A DNA stretch of 11,264 nt from JBFXJF01 sp050175155 (GTDB taxonomy: Bacteria > Bacillota > Bacilli > Tepidibacillales > Tepidibacillaceae). This document shows, in pieces, positions 1 through 5,713 of this stretch. The stretch is taken from assembly GCA_050175155.1 (NCBI GenBank), contig JBFXJF010000043.1, forward strand, positions 1 to 11,264, in the 5' to 3' direction. The notes beneath the pieces are model-generated. The model was not told the origin of the DNA, ran no database searches, and saw only the letters and a list, made by a program, of their open reading frames with translations. Numbering within the stretch: position 1 is the stretch's first letter; the number at the start of each line of letters is the position of its first letter. The translations under genes were made by a program, and so were the position numbers.

Positions 1-68
1 TGCGCCGTCAAATCAGCATAATCCTGCTTTAAAATGTCGTATTTTTCTTTTGTTCTTGTTTCTAACAT
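1..68 (-). CDS. N-terminal fragment of an unidentified gene running off the left edge
   Basis: Reading leftwards from an ATG at 66-68 gives an open frame to the window edge, beginning MLETRTKEKYDILKQDYADL. The visible 22 residues are charged and look helical, but they are too few to assign a family. The start is supported mainly by its position. A perfect promoter lies at 77-105, and its expected transcription start near position 70 falls only a couple of bases before the ATG. The transcript would therefore be leaderless or nearly so, and no Shine-Dalgarno sequence is visible. An internal start further left, outside the window, cannot be excluded. Confidence 0.5.
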   Translation of the reverse strand, partial: MLETRTKEKYDILKQDYADLTA

Positions 69-76
69 AGCTAATT

Positions 77-105
77 ATTATATAATGATTTCACAATCTT
101 GTCAA
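77..105 (-). promoter_or_regulatory. Consensus sigma-70 promoter for the left-edge gene
   Basis: On the minus strand, TTGACA (100-105) is followed after exactly 17 bases by TATAAT (77-82). Both hexamers match the consensus perfectly. The predicted start of transcription is about 70, directly in front of the ATG at 68. Confidence 0.75.
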
Positions 106-251
106 GAAATTACTGATTTGAACTGCTTATGACATCAAAATGAAATTCAATACTGTCTTTATACCAACCCGCCATGTCGGTCATTGATAGAGAAGTGCGG
201 CAATCTCTTTACCTCTATTCATTCTTTTGCTTTGTTTTGCTCACGGGTTCT
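106..251. other. Intergenic stretch without a recognisable gene
   Basis: No supported gene is seen here. On the minus strand a short open tail (SMTDMAGWYKDSIEFHFDVI, then four residues and a stop at about 113-115) could be the remains of a coding end. It has no start signal and no family resemblance I can name. Confidence 0.3.
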
Positions 252-580
252 TTCCTTCTCTCAACTATAAACTCTCGACTCTTTTGTTTTGCTTTTACCA
301 GCTTACAAGCGTACAAGCATACTCTTCTGTTTTTTTTGTCTTTCTCCGTCTCTCAACTATAAACTATTAACTATTAACTATTAACTCCTATTTTACCAGC
401 TTACAAGCGTACAAGCATACTCTTCTGTTTTGTTTTTGTCTTTCTTCGTCTCTCAACTATAAACTATTAACTATTAACTATTAACTTCTCTTTTACCAGC
501 TTACAAGCGTACAAGCATACTCTTCTGTTTTGTTTTGTTTTCTGCTTTTGAACTCTCAACCATCAACTATAAACTCTTAA
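252..580. repeat. Tandem ~100-bp repeat array A (three units)
   Basis: The unit contains TTTTACCAGCTTACAAGCG followed by TACAAGCATACTCTTCTG, then a T-rich stretch and an AACTATTAACTATTAACT heptamer run. The units begin with TTTTACCAGC at 293, 391 and 491, so the periods are 98 and 100 bases. The copies are nearly identical over their full length, so there are no unique spacers and this is not a CRISPR array. The last unit ends in a TGTTTTGTTTTG / TTTTCTGCTTTTG module, also found at the end of array B. There is no reading frame running through it. Confidence 0.85.
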
Positions 581-594
581 CTGTATTTTCGCTC

Positions 595-622
595 CCGGCT
601 CATGGCACACGGCTCACGGCGT
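595..622. repeat. Short GC-rich dispersed repeat (GGCTCACGGC family)
   Basis: The block CCCGGCTCATGGCACACGGC followed by TCACGGC stands out from its AT-rich surroundings. The core GGCTCACGGC occurs here at 611-620 and again at 5435-5444, 5459-5468 and 9190-9199, always in intergenic DNA. Its role is unknown. Confidence 0.6.
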
Positions 623-630
623 AAGGTGTT

Positions 631-652
631 CTGATGTCCCGCCCCGTCCCCA
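631..652. repeat. 22-bp GC-rich motif downstream of the Fic gene, copy 1
   Basis: The 22 bases starting CTGATGTCCCGCC recur exactly at 2041-2062. In gene sense the motif reads TGGGGACGGGGCGGGACATC followed by AG. It lies 16 bases past the stop codon of the Fic gene. The second copy lies exactly 16 bases past the stop of the RelE-like toxin, although the intervening bases differ. Confidence 0.7.
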
Positions 653-668
653 TCTCAACATTTACAAA

Positions 669-1772
669 CTAAACCGTAAAATCCCCAACTTCGTTTGATT
701 CTGTTGTCAACAACTTATAGAACCTTTTGTTTATATAAAGGTTCGTCTTTCTGGAATCATTTAAAGTGAGAATGCCTATATCAACAAGCTTGCCGAGGTA
801 TTCTGATGCGGACTGTCTTTTTACAATATTTGCCTCGACAAGATTATTTATTCTGCAGTACGGTTGTGTAAACAACAGCTCCACTAATTCATGTGAGTAG
901 ATGTTAGGAAGTCTTTCTCTTATATGTTTCTTTGTACTTTCAAGCAGTTTATTGATTGACATGACCTTTTCTTTTGTCCATTTTGCAGTTTCACGCGTAC
1001 CGACCAGCATAAACTCTATCCATTCATTCCAATTATTTTTTGAAGTCACTTCATTAAGTAAAGTATAATAATCACTTTTATGTTCAAGTATATATTTGCT
1101 CAGGTACAAAATCGGAATTTCCAGAATATCCTTCTGAATTAAATAAAGAATATTCAATATCCTGCCTGTTCTTCCGTTTCCATCGGAAAAAGGATGTATC
1201 GCTTCATATTGATAATGCAGAATCGCCATACTTATAAGGGGATTTATTTTTCCGGAATCGGCAGCGAATAAACTCCAGTTGTTGAGAAAATTCTGTATTC
1301 TTTTCTTATCTTCAGGAGGAGTATAGATTCTCTCTTTTCTATCATCACCGATAAAAGTACCGGACAAATTTCTTATATCCATTTCCTGATTTAATATTAT
1401 CGAACAGATTTTTTTCATGGTATTTTCATTTATCGGTTTTCTTTTTATTTCTTCAGCACCTTCTATCAATGCCTTTTTATACATCAATGCTTCTTTTGTA
1501 GCAGAATCTGCTTTTTCAGGATTTATGGAAGCATATCTAAAAATTTCATCCTGTGTGGTCACTATATTCTCAATTTCAGAGCTCATCTTTGCCTCAATCA
1601 AAGGTATTGTGTTTAACAAGACCAATTGATTTGGAATAACTTTTCCTCCCACTTTCAGTTCGGCAAGCTCTCTTGTTGCATCTATAACATGAAGAAGTAG
1701 ATTCTCCGTCTGTGTAAAACCAATCGGCGGCAAGAGCGGTAAATCGTTAAATGGCATTTCTTTGTTAAACAT
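669..1772 (-). CDS. Fic-family protein (probable AMP-transferase), N-terminally self-inhibited
   Basis: A 367-residue Fic protein, a usual length for the Fic_N/Fic/winged-helix architecture. Fic proteins typically transfer AMP from ATP to a hydroxyl group of a target protein. The active-site motif is complete at residues 193-204 (HPFSDGNGRTGR), with the catalytic His193 and the phosphate-binding loop. Residues 64-69 (SSEIEN) fit the inhibitory motif S/T-x-x-x-E-G/N, whose Glu68 would fold onto the ATP site. This marks a class II enzyme that carries its own antitoxin-like helix and explains the absence of a separate antitoxin gene. Residues ~310-355 look like a winged helix (RINNLVEANIVKRQSASEYL), so DNA binding and self-regulation are possible. 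AAGGAG lies a suitable distance before the ATG. The gene has its own promoter at 1806-1834. The target protein cannot be read from sequence. Confidence 0.92.
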   Translation of the reverse strand: MFNKEMPFNDLPLLPPIGFTQTENLLLHVIDATRELAELKVGGKVIPNQLVLLNTIPLIEAKMSSEIENIVTTQDEIFRYASINPEKADSATKEALMYKKALIEGAEEIKRKPINENTMKKICSIILNQEMDIRNLSGTFIGDDRKERIYTPPEDKKRIQNFLNNWSLFAADSGKINPLISMAILHYQYEAIHPFSDGNGRTGRILNILYLIQKDILEIPILYLSKYILEHKSDYYTLLNEVTSKNNWNEWIEFMLVGTRETAKWTKEKVMSINKLLESTKKHIRERLPNIYSHELVELLFTQPYCRINNLVEANIVKRQSASEYLGKLVDIGILTLNDSRKTNLYINKRFYKLLTTESNEVGDFTV

Positions 1773-1805
1773 AAAATTAAACTCCTTTAGTTATTTTATG
1801 TCGAA

Positions 1806-1834
1806 ATTATACCATTTATTAAACATATTGTCAA
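1806..1834 (-). promoter_or_regulatory. Consensus promoter of the Fic gene
   Basis: TTGACA (1829-1834), a 17-base spacer and TATAAT (1806-1811) match the sigma-70 consensus perfectly on the minus strand. The expected transcript starts near 1799, followed by AAGGAG and the ATG at 1772. Confidence 0.8.
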
Positions 1835-1839
1835 TATGT
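1823..1839. promoter_or_regulatory. Dyad over the -35 box of the Fic promoter (candidate operator)
   Basis: ACATATTGTCAATATGT is an inverted repeat with 7-base arms ACATATT/AATATGT around GTC. It covers the -35 hexamer, so a bound dimer would block RNA polymerase. The winged-helix region of the Fic protein itself is an obvious candidate ligand, but that is inference. Confidence 0.5.
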
Positions 1840-2078
1840 GTCAAAATTATCGTAAATTATAAACATATTAAAATTTTATGTCGATGCTGACGACACATCT
1901 TCATTATATGTCGATACTTTTCAATTATATCGATATATAAATAGACTGCCCTCATTAACAACCACTCTACTTTCTTAATTATTAAACTGAAGCCCACAGT
2001 AGTTATCTCTATCCTGAAGAATCTATCAGCAATAATGTCGCTGATGTCCCGCCCCGTCCCCACCGTTCTTTCCTGTTT
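1840..2078. other. Intergenic region between the RelE-like toxin and the Fic promoter
   Basis: No gene is supported here. The region holds copies of an ATGTCGA-containing word. ATTTTATGTCGA occurs at 1793-1804 (in the Fic leader) and at 1873-1884, and a related ATATGTCGAT lies near 1906-1915. It also has a small hairpin, ATCAGC (2025-2030) paired with GCTGAT (2040-2045), which runs into the second copy of the 22-bp GC-rich motif. The 68-codon minus-strand frame through it has no ribosome site or family resemblance. Confidence 0.5.
2041..2062. repeat. 22-bp GC-rich motif downstream of the RelE-like toxin, copy 2
   Basis: An exact copy of the 22 bases at 631-652. It again starts 16 bases after a stop codon (2079-2081). 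It overlaps the right arm of the ATCAGC/GCTGAT hairpin. No run of T follows in gene sense, so it is not a standard intrinsic terminator. Confidence 0.7.
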
Positions 2079-2480
2079 TCATTCTTCCGAGTCGAATTCC
2101 TCATTGCATTCTTTACATTCAGAAACAAACCTTTTAATTCTCTCTTCATCCTCATTTGCCCTTGCACCTTTGTAATAAATCTCTATAAAACAAACTCTGC
2201 TTCGATTTAGACAGAGTGCATAAATTATCCTTATGCCTGAATTAACTCCTTCTCCCTTCAATGATTTGCATGCGAATTTTTTTAGTTTGTATATTTTGCA
2301 TTTGTCATTCTTATATCCCCGCAACTCAAAACATGAATTATTGTCTACTCTTTTTAAATGAAACAGCTCAATCGCATTTTCCTTCGCATTCTCTAAATCA
2401 TCCGATAAAGTTTTGTACCGTTTGCTGAGTTTTTTAAATTCCTTCTCAAACTTTCCCGTACGACTATACTTTATCTTCAT
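2079..2480 (-). CDS. RelE/ParE-superfamily toxin of a Panacea-type TA pair
   Basis: A small basic 133-residue protein with the layout of RelE/ParE-fold toxins. It has an N-terminal charged helix pair (FEKEFKKLSKRYKTLSDDLE, residues 11-30), a core with LRGYKNDKCKIYKLKKFACKS, and a final strand RVCFIEIYYKG followed by an ERI helix near the C-terminus. RelE-like members usually cut mRNA on the ribosome, while ParE-like members poison gyrase; the sequence alone does not say which. The gene starts inside the last codons of the HTH-Panacea gene (17-base overlap), so the two are translated together, antitoxin first. The acidic C-terminal tail (EECKECNEEFDSEE-like) is unusual and holds two cysteines. 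The toxin assignment rests on the fold pattern plus the partner. Confidence 0.72.
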   Translation of the reverse strand: MKIKYSRTGKFEKEFKKLSKRYKTLSDDLENAKENAIELFHLKRVDNNSCFELRGYKNDKCKIYKLKKFACKSLKGEGVNSGIRIIYALCLNRSRVCFIEIYYKGARANEDEERIKRFVSECKECNEEFDSEE

Positions 2481-3240
2481 ATTTTCTTACTGAAGTATCT
2501 TTTGTTCTGTAAAAAACCGCCTCATATTTTATTTGCTGCCCGTCTTCAGCGGTAATCCATGGAACATCCATATGAGAATAATATGACAATTCAGAAGCGT
2601 TTTTGTCCGAAAGCCTGTCAAGAACCTCATTAATGTGGTTTAATTCACGCGCATCTCCCAGATATTTGAAATCAGGTTCCTTAACAGCGATGTACTTCTT
2701 CTGATCATATTTGAAATGTTTGCTTTTCAGTATCTCTAATTCTCCGTTATCTTCCATCTCCTGAACTACTTTTTTGAACTCAACAGGCGTGGGGCCATAG
2801 TGATTCTTTATATAGGTCAACCCCATCAACTGCTCCTCATATTTTTCATAATAATCAAACTCAATGAAATAAAGTAGTTTGTAAAGAACCGTCTCTCCCA
2901 CATTCGGCTTCCCTCCCACTTTCCCGAGAATATATAAGAGAATTTGCTTAAATTTCTGCAATCTTCTCTGGGGTATATCAATTCTCAAGGTATTTTTACT
3001 CTTCTCAGAGCTTTTTTCGCCAGTCACTCTCACTTCTGCTTCATCAATCCTATTGCAGATAATGCTTTCAACTGTTACATTGTATAAACCAGCTATAGCT
3101 TTTGCCTGTTCAATTGTAAGAATACTTATATCATTCTCAATTTTTCTGTATAGCGGTCTTGATATTTTAAGATGTTTTCTGACATCCTCCTGTGAATAGT
3201 TATTTTTCTTTCTCAATTCATACAAGACATTTTTATCCAT
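2464..3240 (-). CDS. HTH-Panacea (DUF4065) antitoxin
   Basis: A 258-residue protein of two parts. Residues ~5-60 are a Cro/CI-type helix-turn-helix (LRKKNNYSQEDVRKHLKISR) that probably binds the operon's own promoter. After a linker, residues ~88-240 carry a DUF4065/Panacea domain, recognisable from KLLYFIEFDYYEKY (121-134) and GLTYIKNHYGPTP (140-152). Panacea proteins are known as antitoxin domains that pair with many unrelated toxins and neutralise them by direct contact; SocA-type antitoxins share the domain. Here the partner is the overlapping RelE-like gene immediately downstream. The ATG at 3240 is preceded by GGAG at a spacing of six and by a good promoter at 3266-3293. The direction of neutralisation is inferred from family and gene order. 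Confidence 0.85.
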   Translation of the reverse strand: MDKNVLYELRKKNNYSQEDVRKHLKISRPLYRKIENDISILTIEQAKAIAGLYNVTVESIICNRIDEAEVRVTGEKSSEKSKNTLRIDIPQRRLQKFKQILLYILGKVGGKPNVGETVLYKLLYFIEFDYYEKYEEQLMGLTYIKNHYGPTPVEFKKVVQEMEDNGELEILKSKHFKYDQKKYIAVKEPDFKYLGDARELNHINEVLDRLSDKNASELSYYSHMDVPWITAEDGQQIKYEAVFYRTKDTSVRKYEDKV

Positions 3241-3265
3241 CTAAATCTCCTTTGCGTTTAATACT

Positions 3266-3293
3266 AATATATCATTGTAAATTATTTTGTCAA
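3266..3293 (-). promoter_or_regulatory. Promoter of the Panacea TA pair
   Basis: TTGACA (3288-3293) and TATATT (3266-3271), separated by 16 bases, precede the antitoxin ATG on the minus strand. The predicted leader is about 19 bases and contains the GGAG ribosome site. Confidence 0.7.
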
Positions 3294-3434
3294 TAGCTTT
3301 GTATATTTTTATTACACTAATGATTTCATAGCTACTATTCCTTTTTACTCATCCCTTCCGTTATCACTTGTTTTTATTTCATCTACATCAATTCACGGCT
3401 ACTATATTCGTCCCACTTGCGTTAATTGCCTTTT

Positions 3435-3865
3435 ACAACTCTCCACCATCAACTATAAACCATTAACTTCTCTTTTACCAGCTTACAAGCGTACCAGCAT
3501 ACTCTTCTGTTTTGTTTTTGTCTTTCTCCGTCTCTCAACCATCAACTATAAACCATTAACTATTAACTCCTATTTTACCAGCTTACAAGCGTACAAGCAT
3601 ACTCTTCTGTTTTGTTTTTGTCTTTCTCCGCCTATCAACCATCAACTATAAACTATTAACTATTAACTCCTATTTTACCAGCTTACAAGCGTACAAGCAT
3701 ACTCTTCTGTTTTTTTTGTCTTTCTTCGTCTCTCAACCATCAACTATAAACTATTAACTATTAACTCCTATTTTACCAGCTTACAAGCGTACAAGCATAC
3801 TCTTCTGTTTTGTTTTGTTTTCTGCTTTTGAACTCTCCACTATCAACTATTAACTCTCAACTCTT
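3435..3865. repeat. Tandem ~100-bp repeat array B (four units, same family as array A)
   Basis: The units begin with TTTTACCAGC at 3473, 3573, 3673 and 3771, giving periods of 100, 100 and 98 bases. The sequence is the same as in array A, apart from point changes such as GTACCAGCAT in the first unit. The array ends in the same TGTTTTGTTTTG / TTTTCTGCTTTTG module as A and stops about 30 bases before the end of the SecB-like gene. The preceding 3294-3434 is plain AT-rich sequence in which I see no gene. Confidence 0.85.
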
Positions 3866-3894
3866 TTGCTTTGTTTCCCCGCCTGCTTTCTTCC

Positions 3895-4338
3895 CTATTT
3901 ATTTACTCTCGAAATCTTCTTTGATTCTTTCTCTTTCATCAATCTTGCAATATTCATTGGGGGAATAATAATCGGATTGGATAGCCCCGCTCTCATTGTT
4001 AAGTTTGATATTAATTCTCTGACATATGGGAATAATATTACTGCCGCATTGCTTTTGCTGAATGTTTCAAGATCCATATTTTCATTCTTTTCATCTTTCT
4101 TAAACATTCCCGTAACCACAATATCCAGCATGAAAGGCATCTCTTCATCATCTTTTCCTATGATAATACTAAAATCGGTGAAAAGAATATTTTTGCTATC
4201 ATTTATTCTATTGTCAACCTTGAAATCTATTTTCATCTGCTTCTTTATATCGGACTGTTTTGAAGGACGCATTTCAAAAACGCATTTCTTCAATACAACT
4301 TTTTCAAAAAAGATTCCAGGTTCTCTTTCTTTATCCAT
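3895..4338 (-). CDS. SecB-like chaperone of a toxin-antitoxin-chaperone operon
   Basis: A SecB-family protein of 147 residues, close to the usual SecB length. The diagnostic part is near residues 105-135, AAVILFPYVRELISNLTMRA followed by a P-rich IIIPPMNIARL stretch, matching the SecB consensus of an ILFPY-RE helix then a proline-rich segment. The N-terminal half shows the expected alternating beta strands (VFEMRPSK, FSIIIGKDDEE, MLDIVVTGMF). SecB is a tetrameric export chaperone, but this copy is third in a toxin-antitoxin operon. There such proteins hold the antitoxin folded and protect it from proteases, which is the TAC arrangement known from M. tuberculosis and from MqsRAC and CmdTAC phage-defence loci. 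ATG 4338 is chosen because AGGAG sits six bases before it; the TTG at 4344 directly abuts that site. It overlaps the antitoxin end by eight bases. Confidence 0.88.
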   Translation of the reverse strand: MDKEREPGIFFEKVVLKKCVFEMRPSKQSDIKKQMKIDFKVDNRINDSKNILFTDFSIIIGKDDEEMPFMLDIVVTGMFKKDEKNENMDLETFSKSNAAVILFPYVRELISNLTMRAGLSNPIIIPPMNIARLMKEKESKKISRVNK

Positions 4339-4975
4339 TTTCAACTCCTAAGTTATTATCTCCAAATGCATCATAGATACATTTATCCATGTCACAGTTT
4401 ATCTCAATTTTCCTTGGCTTACTCTTTTTCATCTCTGCTTCTTCCTTTAATGAGGAAATCGACACTATTTTCATTATCAATGAAAATGCTGATTCCTGAG
4501 GTTTAATACTATCAATTTCAAATGGTGAGATTTCAATGTTTTTTATAATTCTGGCTCTTTCTTTTTCGGACAGCTTGCTTTCTCTTAATGCCTTAAGAAA
4601 ATTGTCTTTATTTTCCATCATCCTAATTCGCTCACTATACGGTTTGTCAGGTATCATTCCATTTTCATATCTCGTTATCGTAATCTCCCCGAATCCGAGA
4701 ATCAATGCGAAATCCTTCTGACTCACTTTATATTTTTCACGAATGTTCTTTATTTCTACCGGAGAAAGGATATTATGCCGTCTTCGATACTCGGCAAAAG
4801 CCTTATTAATACTCCTTGAATCATACTCCTCATTGAAAAGTTCCGTGTCACACTTTTTGCAGAAAAGGACTTCATTTTTTTGAATAATCTGTTCTCCTTT
4901 AACCCTAAAAACTTTTTTAATTGATTTTATATTTGTTTCCATCATAGCATTACATTTAAAGCAATACTCTTTCAT
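4331..4975 (-). CDS. MqsA-like antitoxin: zinc finger, HTH and C-terminal extension
   Basis: A 214-residue antitoxin with three parts. Residues 1-45 form a YgiT-type zinc finger with C5-x2-C8 and C39-x2-C42, the part that binds the toxin in MqsA. Residues ~72-125 form an Xre-type HTH (IREKYKVSQKDFALILGFGE then ITITRYENG), matching the MqsA DNA-binding domain. MqsA of E. coli ends soon after its HTH, whereas this protein continues for about 75 residues, including a hydrophobic patch (ESAFSLIMKIVSISSL, about 160-175). In TAC systems such a tail is the chaperone-addiction region: it makes the antitoxin unstable unless SecB binds it. The next gene is SecB-like, so this reading fits well. AGGAGG lies a few bases before the ATG. 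It probably represses the operon through the palindrome at 5351-5364. Confidence 0.88.
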   Translation of the reverse strand: MKEYCFKCNAMMETNIKSIKKVFRVKGEQIIQKNEVLFCKKCDTELFNEEYDSRSINKAFAEYRRRHNILSPVEIKNIREKYKVSQKDFALILGFGEITITRYENGMIPDKPYSERIRMMENKDNFLKALRESKLSEKERARIIKNIEISPFEIDSIKPQESAFSLIMKIVSISSLKEEAEMKKSKPRKIEINCDMDKCIYDAFGDNNLGVENG

Positions 4976-4988
4976 ATTGTCCTCCTAG

Positions 4989-5330
4989 TTATCTTTTTTT
5001 CTTTATTTTAAATTTTGCGACATGGAAAGATATGCATTTCGCTCTTCCATCAAAACTATCACTGAGTTTTATGTAAATTTGAGTATTATTAACATCATCA
5101 TAAAATATGAAAATAAAGTGCTCCGGATAATTTCTATCTTGTTCGGGTCCTTTCACATAATTTGAATAACTCAATCTTCTGATTATATCTTTAACATTAT
5201 CTAAAGAAAGAGTTAATGCGCCCATGCATTCTTCTAATTTTTCTTTTTGCTCAAAAGTTATTCCTTTTATATCCATAAACAATTTGAAGTCTTTTAAAAA
5301 ATCCTCCACATCTCTTTTATTATCTTTCAA
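4989..5330 (-). CDS. MqsR-like toxin, first gene of the TAC operon
   Basis: A basic toxin of about 113 residues. It has an N-terminal helical part (DVEDFLKDFKLFMDIKGITF), a conserved YVKGPEQD near 58-65, the strand IYIKLS (85-90) and the closing strand CISFHVAKF (99-107). This pattern is that of the small toxins encoded beside YgiT/MqsA zinc-finger antitoxins. MqsR toxins are ribosome-independent mRNA interferases; whether this distant member cuts the same sites is unknown. The start is a choice. The first in-frame ATG (5357) lies inside the promoter palindrome, upstream of the expected transcript start and without a ribosome site. TTG at 5330 has AAAGGAG seven bases ahead, so I prefer it. 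A weak start would keep toxin levels low. Thirteen bases separate it from the antitoxin gene. Confidence 0.72.
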   Translation of the reverse strand: MKDNKRDVEDFLKDFKLFMDIKGITFEQKEKLEECMGALTLSLDNVKDIIRRLSYSNYVKGPEQDRNYPEHFIFIFYDDVNNTQIYIKLSDSFDGRAKCISFHVAKFKIKKKR

Positions 5331-5347
5331 TTTTCGGCTCCTTTCAT

Positions 5348-5376
5348 ATCCTATCATATGATAGTATTTTTGTCAA
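5348..5376 (-). promoter_or_regulatory. Promoter of the TAC operon
   Basis: TTGACA (5371-5376), a 17-base spacer and TAGGAT (5348-5353, four of six consensus bases) on the minus strand. Transcription would start near 5341, downstream of the ATG at 5357, which supports the TTG at 5330 as the toxin start. Confidence 0.6.
5351..5364. promoter_or_regulatory. Perfect 14-bp palindrome in the TAC promoter (candidate antitoxin operator)
   Basis: CTATCATATGATAG is a perfect palindrome lying between the -35 and -10 boxes and overlapping the -10. MqsA-type antitoxins repress their own operons by binding palindromes through the HTH, so this is the likely operator. The binding itself is inference. Confidence 0.7.
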
Positions 5377-5562
5377 GCCCTCCGGAGACTTCCCGTTTTC
5401 CTCCACTATCCTCTTTTTCTTTTGCTTCGCCCCCGGCTCACGGCGTGCTAAGCACTCTGGCTCACGGCGTCTTGTCAACTCGTAACCCGCAATTAATTGA
5501 CTCCCCTTTTGTCTCTGTTTCTTGAAAATGTCAAGAAGTCAAGCACCGTAACAAAATTTCCA
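5377..5562. repeat. Intergenic stretch with two GC-rich GGCTCACGGC repeats
   Basis: The core GGCTCACGGC occurs at 5435-5444 and 5459-5468, separated by GTGCTAAGCAC, itself a small hairpin. The second copy is followed by TCTTGTCAAC, exactly the sequence that follows the copy at 9190-9199, so the module is longer than the core. No gene is seen. Confidence 0.55.
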
Positions 5563-5713
5563 GGAAGTAAAAATTGGACACTACACTAAACGAACCTCAT
5601 TCCGCCCTCTCTTATGTCTCTTTTCAACAAGCTCTCATCGGTCTAAAAGATATTATCACGCTTGAAGAAAAGCCAATCTTGTTTATGCTAAATTCATCTC
5701 GCTGAATTATTCA
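5563..5713 (+). mobile_element. Transposase-tail remnant, copy 1 (~150 bp)
   Basis: A sequence beginning GGAAGTAAAAATTGGACACT and nearly identical to 6687-6838. On the plus strand it encodes LDTTLNEPHSALSYVSFQQA, then a tail. NEPHSALSYLSPQQ in copy 2 resembles the C-terminal end of IS3/IS481-type integrase transposases (consensus near N-x-x-RPHSALGYLSP). This copy carries a one-base deletion relative to copy 2 and is frameshifted. It supplies the last codons and stop of the membrane-protein gene on the opposite strand. Confidence 0.7.

Noticed and set aside
1857..2063. 68-codon minus-strand frame between the toxin and the Fic promoter
   Set aside because: It has no ribosome site and runs through the GC-rich motif, a hairpin and the repeated ATGTCGA words; the protein resembles nothing.
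252..3865. Regular ~100-bp repeats resembling CRISPR arrays
   Set aside because: The whole unit is repeated without unique spacers, the period is too long, and no cas genes are present.
4339..4344. TTG at 4344 as the start of the SecB-like gene
   Set aside because: The AGGAG site directly abuts this TTG, leaving no spacing; ATG 4338 is correctly spaced.
3866..4351. 161-codon plus-strand frame
   Set aside because: It is antisense to the SecB-like gene, which has family motifs, a ribosome site and operon context.
5331..5357. ATG at 5357 as the toxin start
   Set aside because: It lies inside the promoter palindrome, upstream of the expected transcript start and without a ribosome site.
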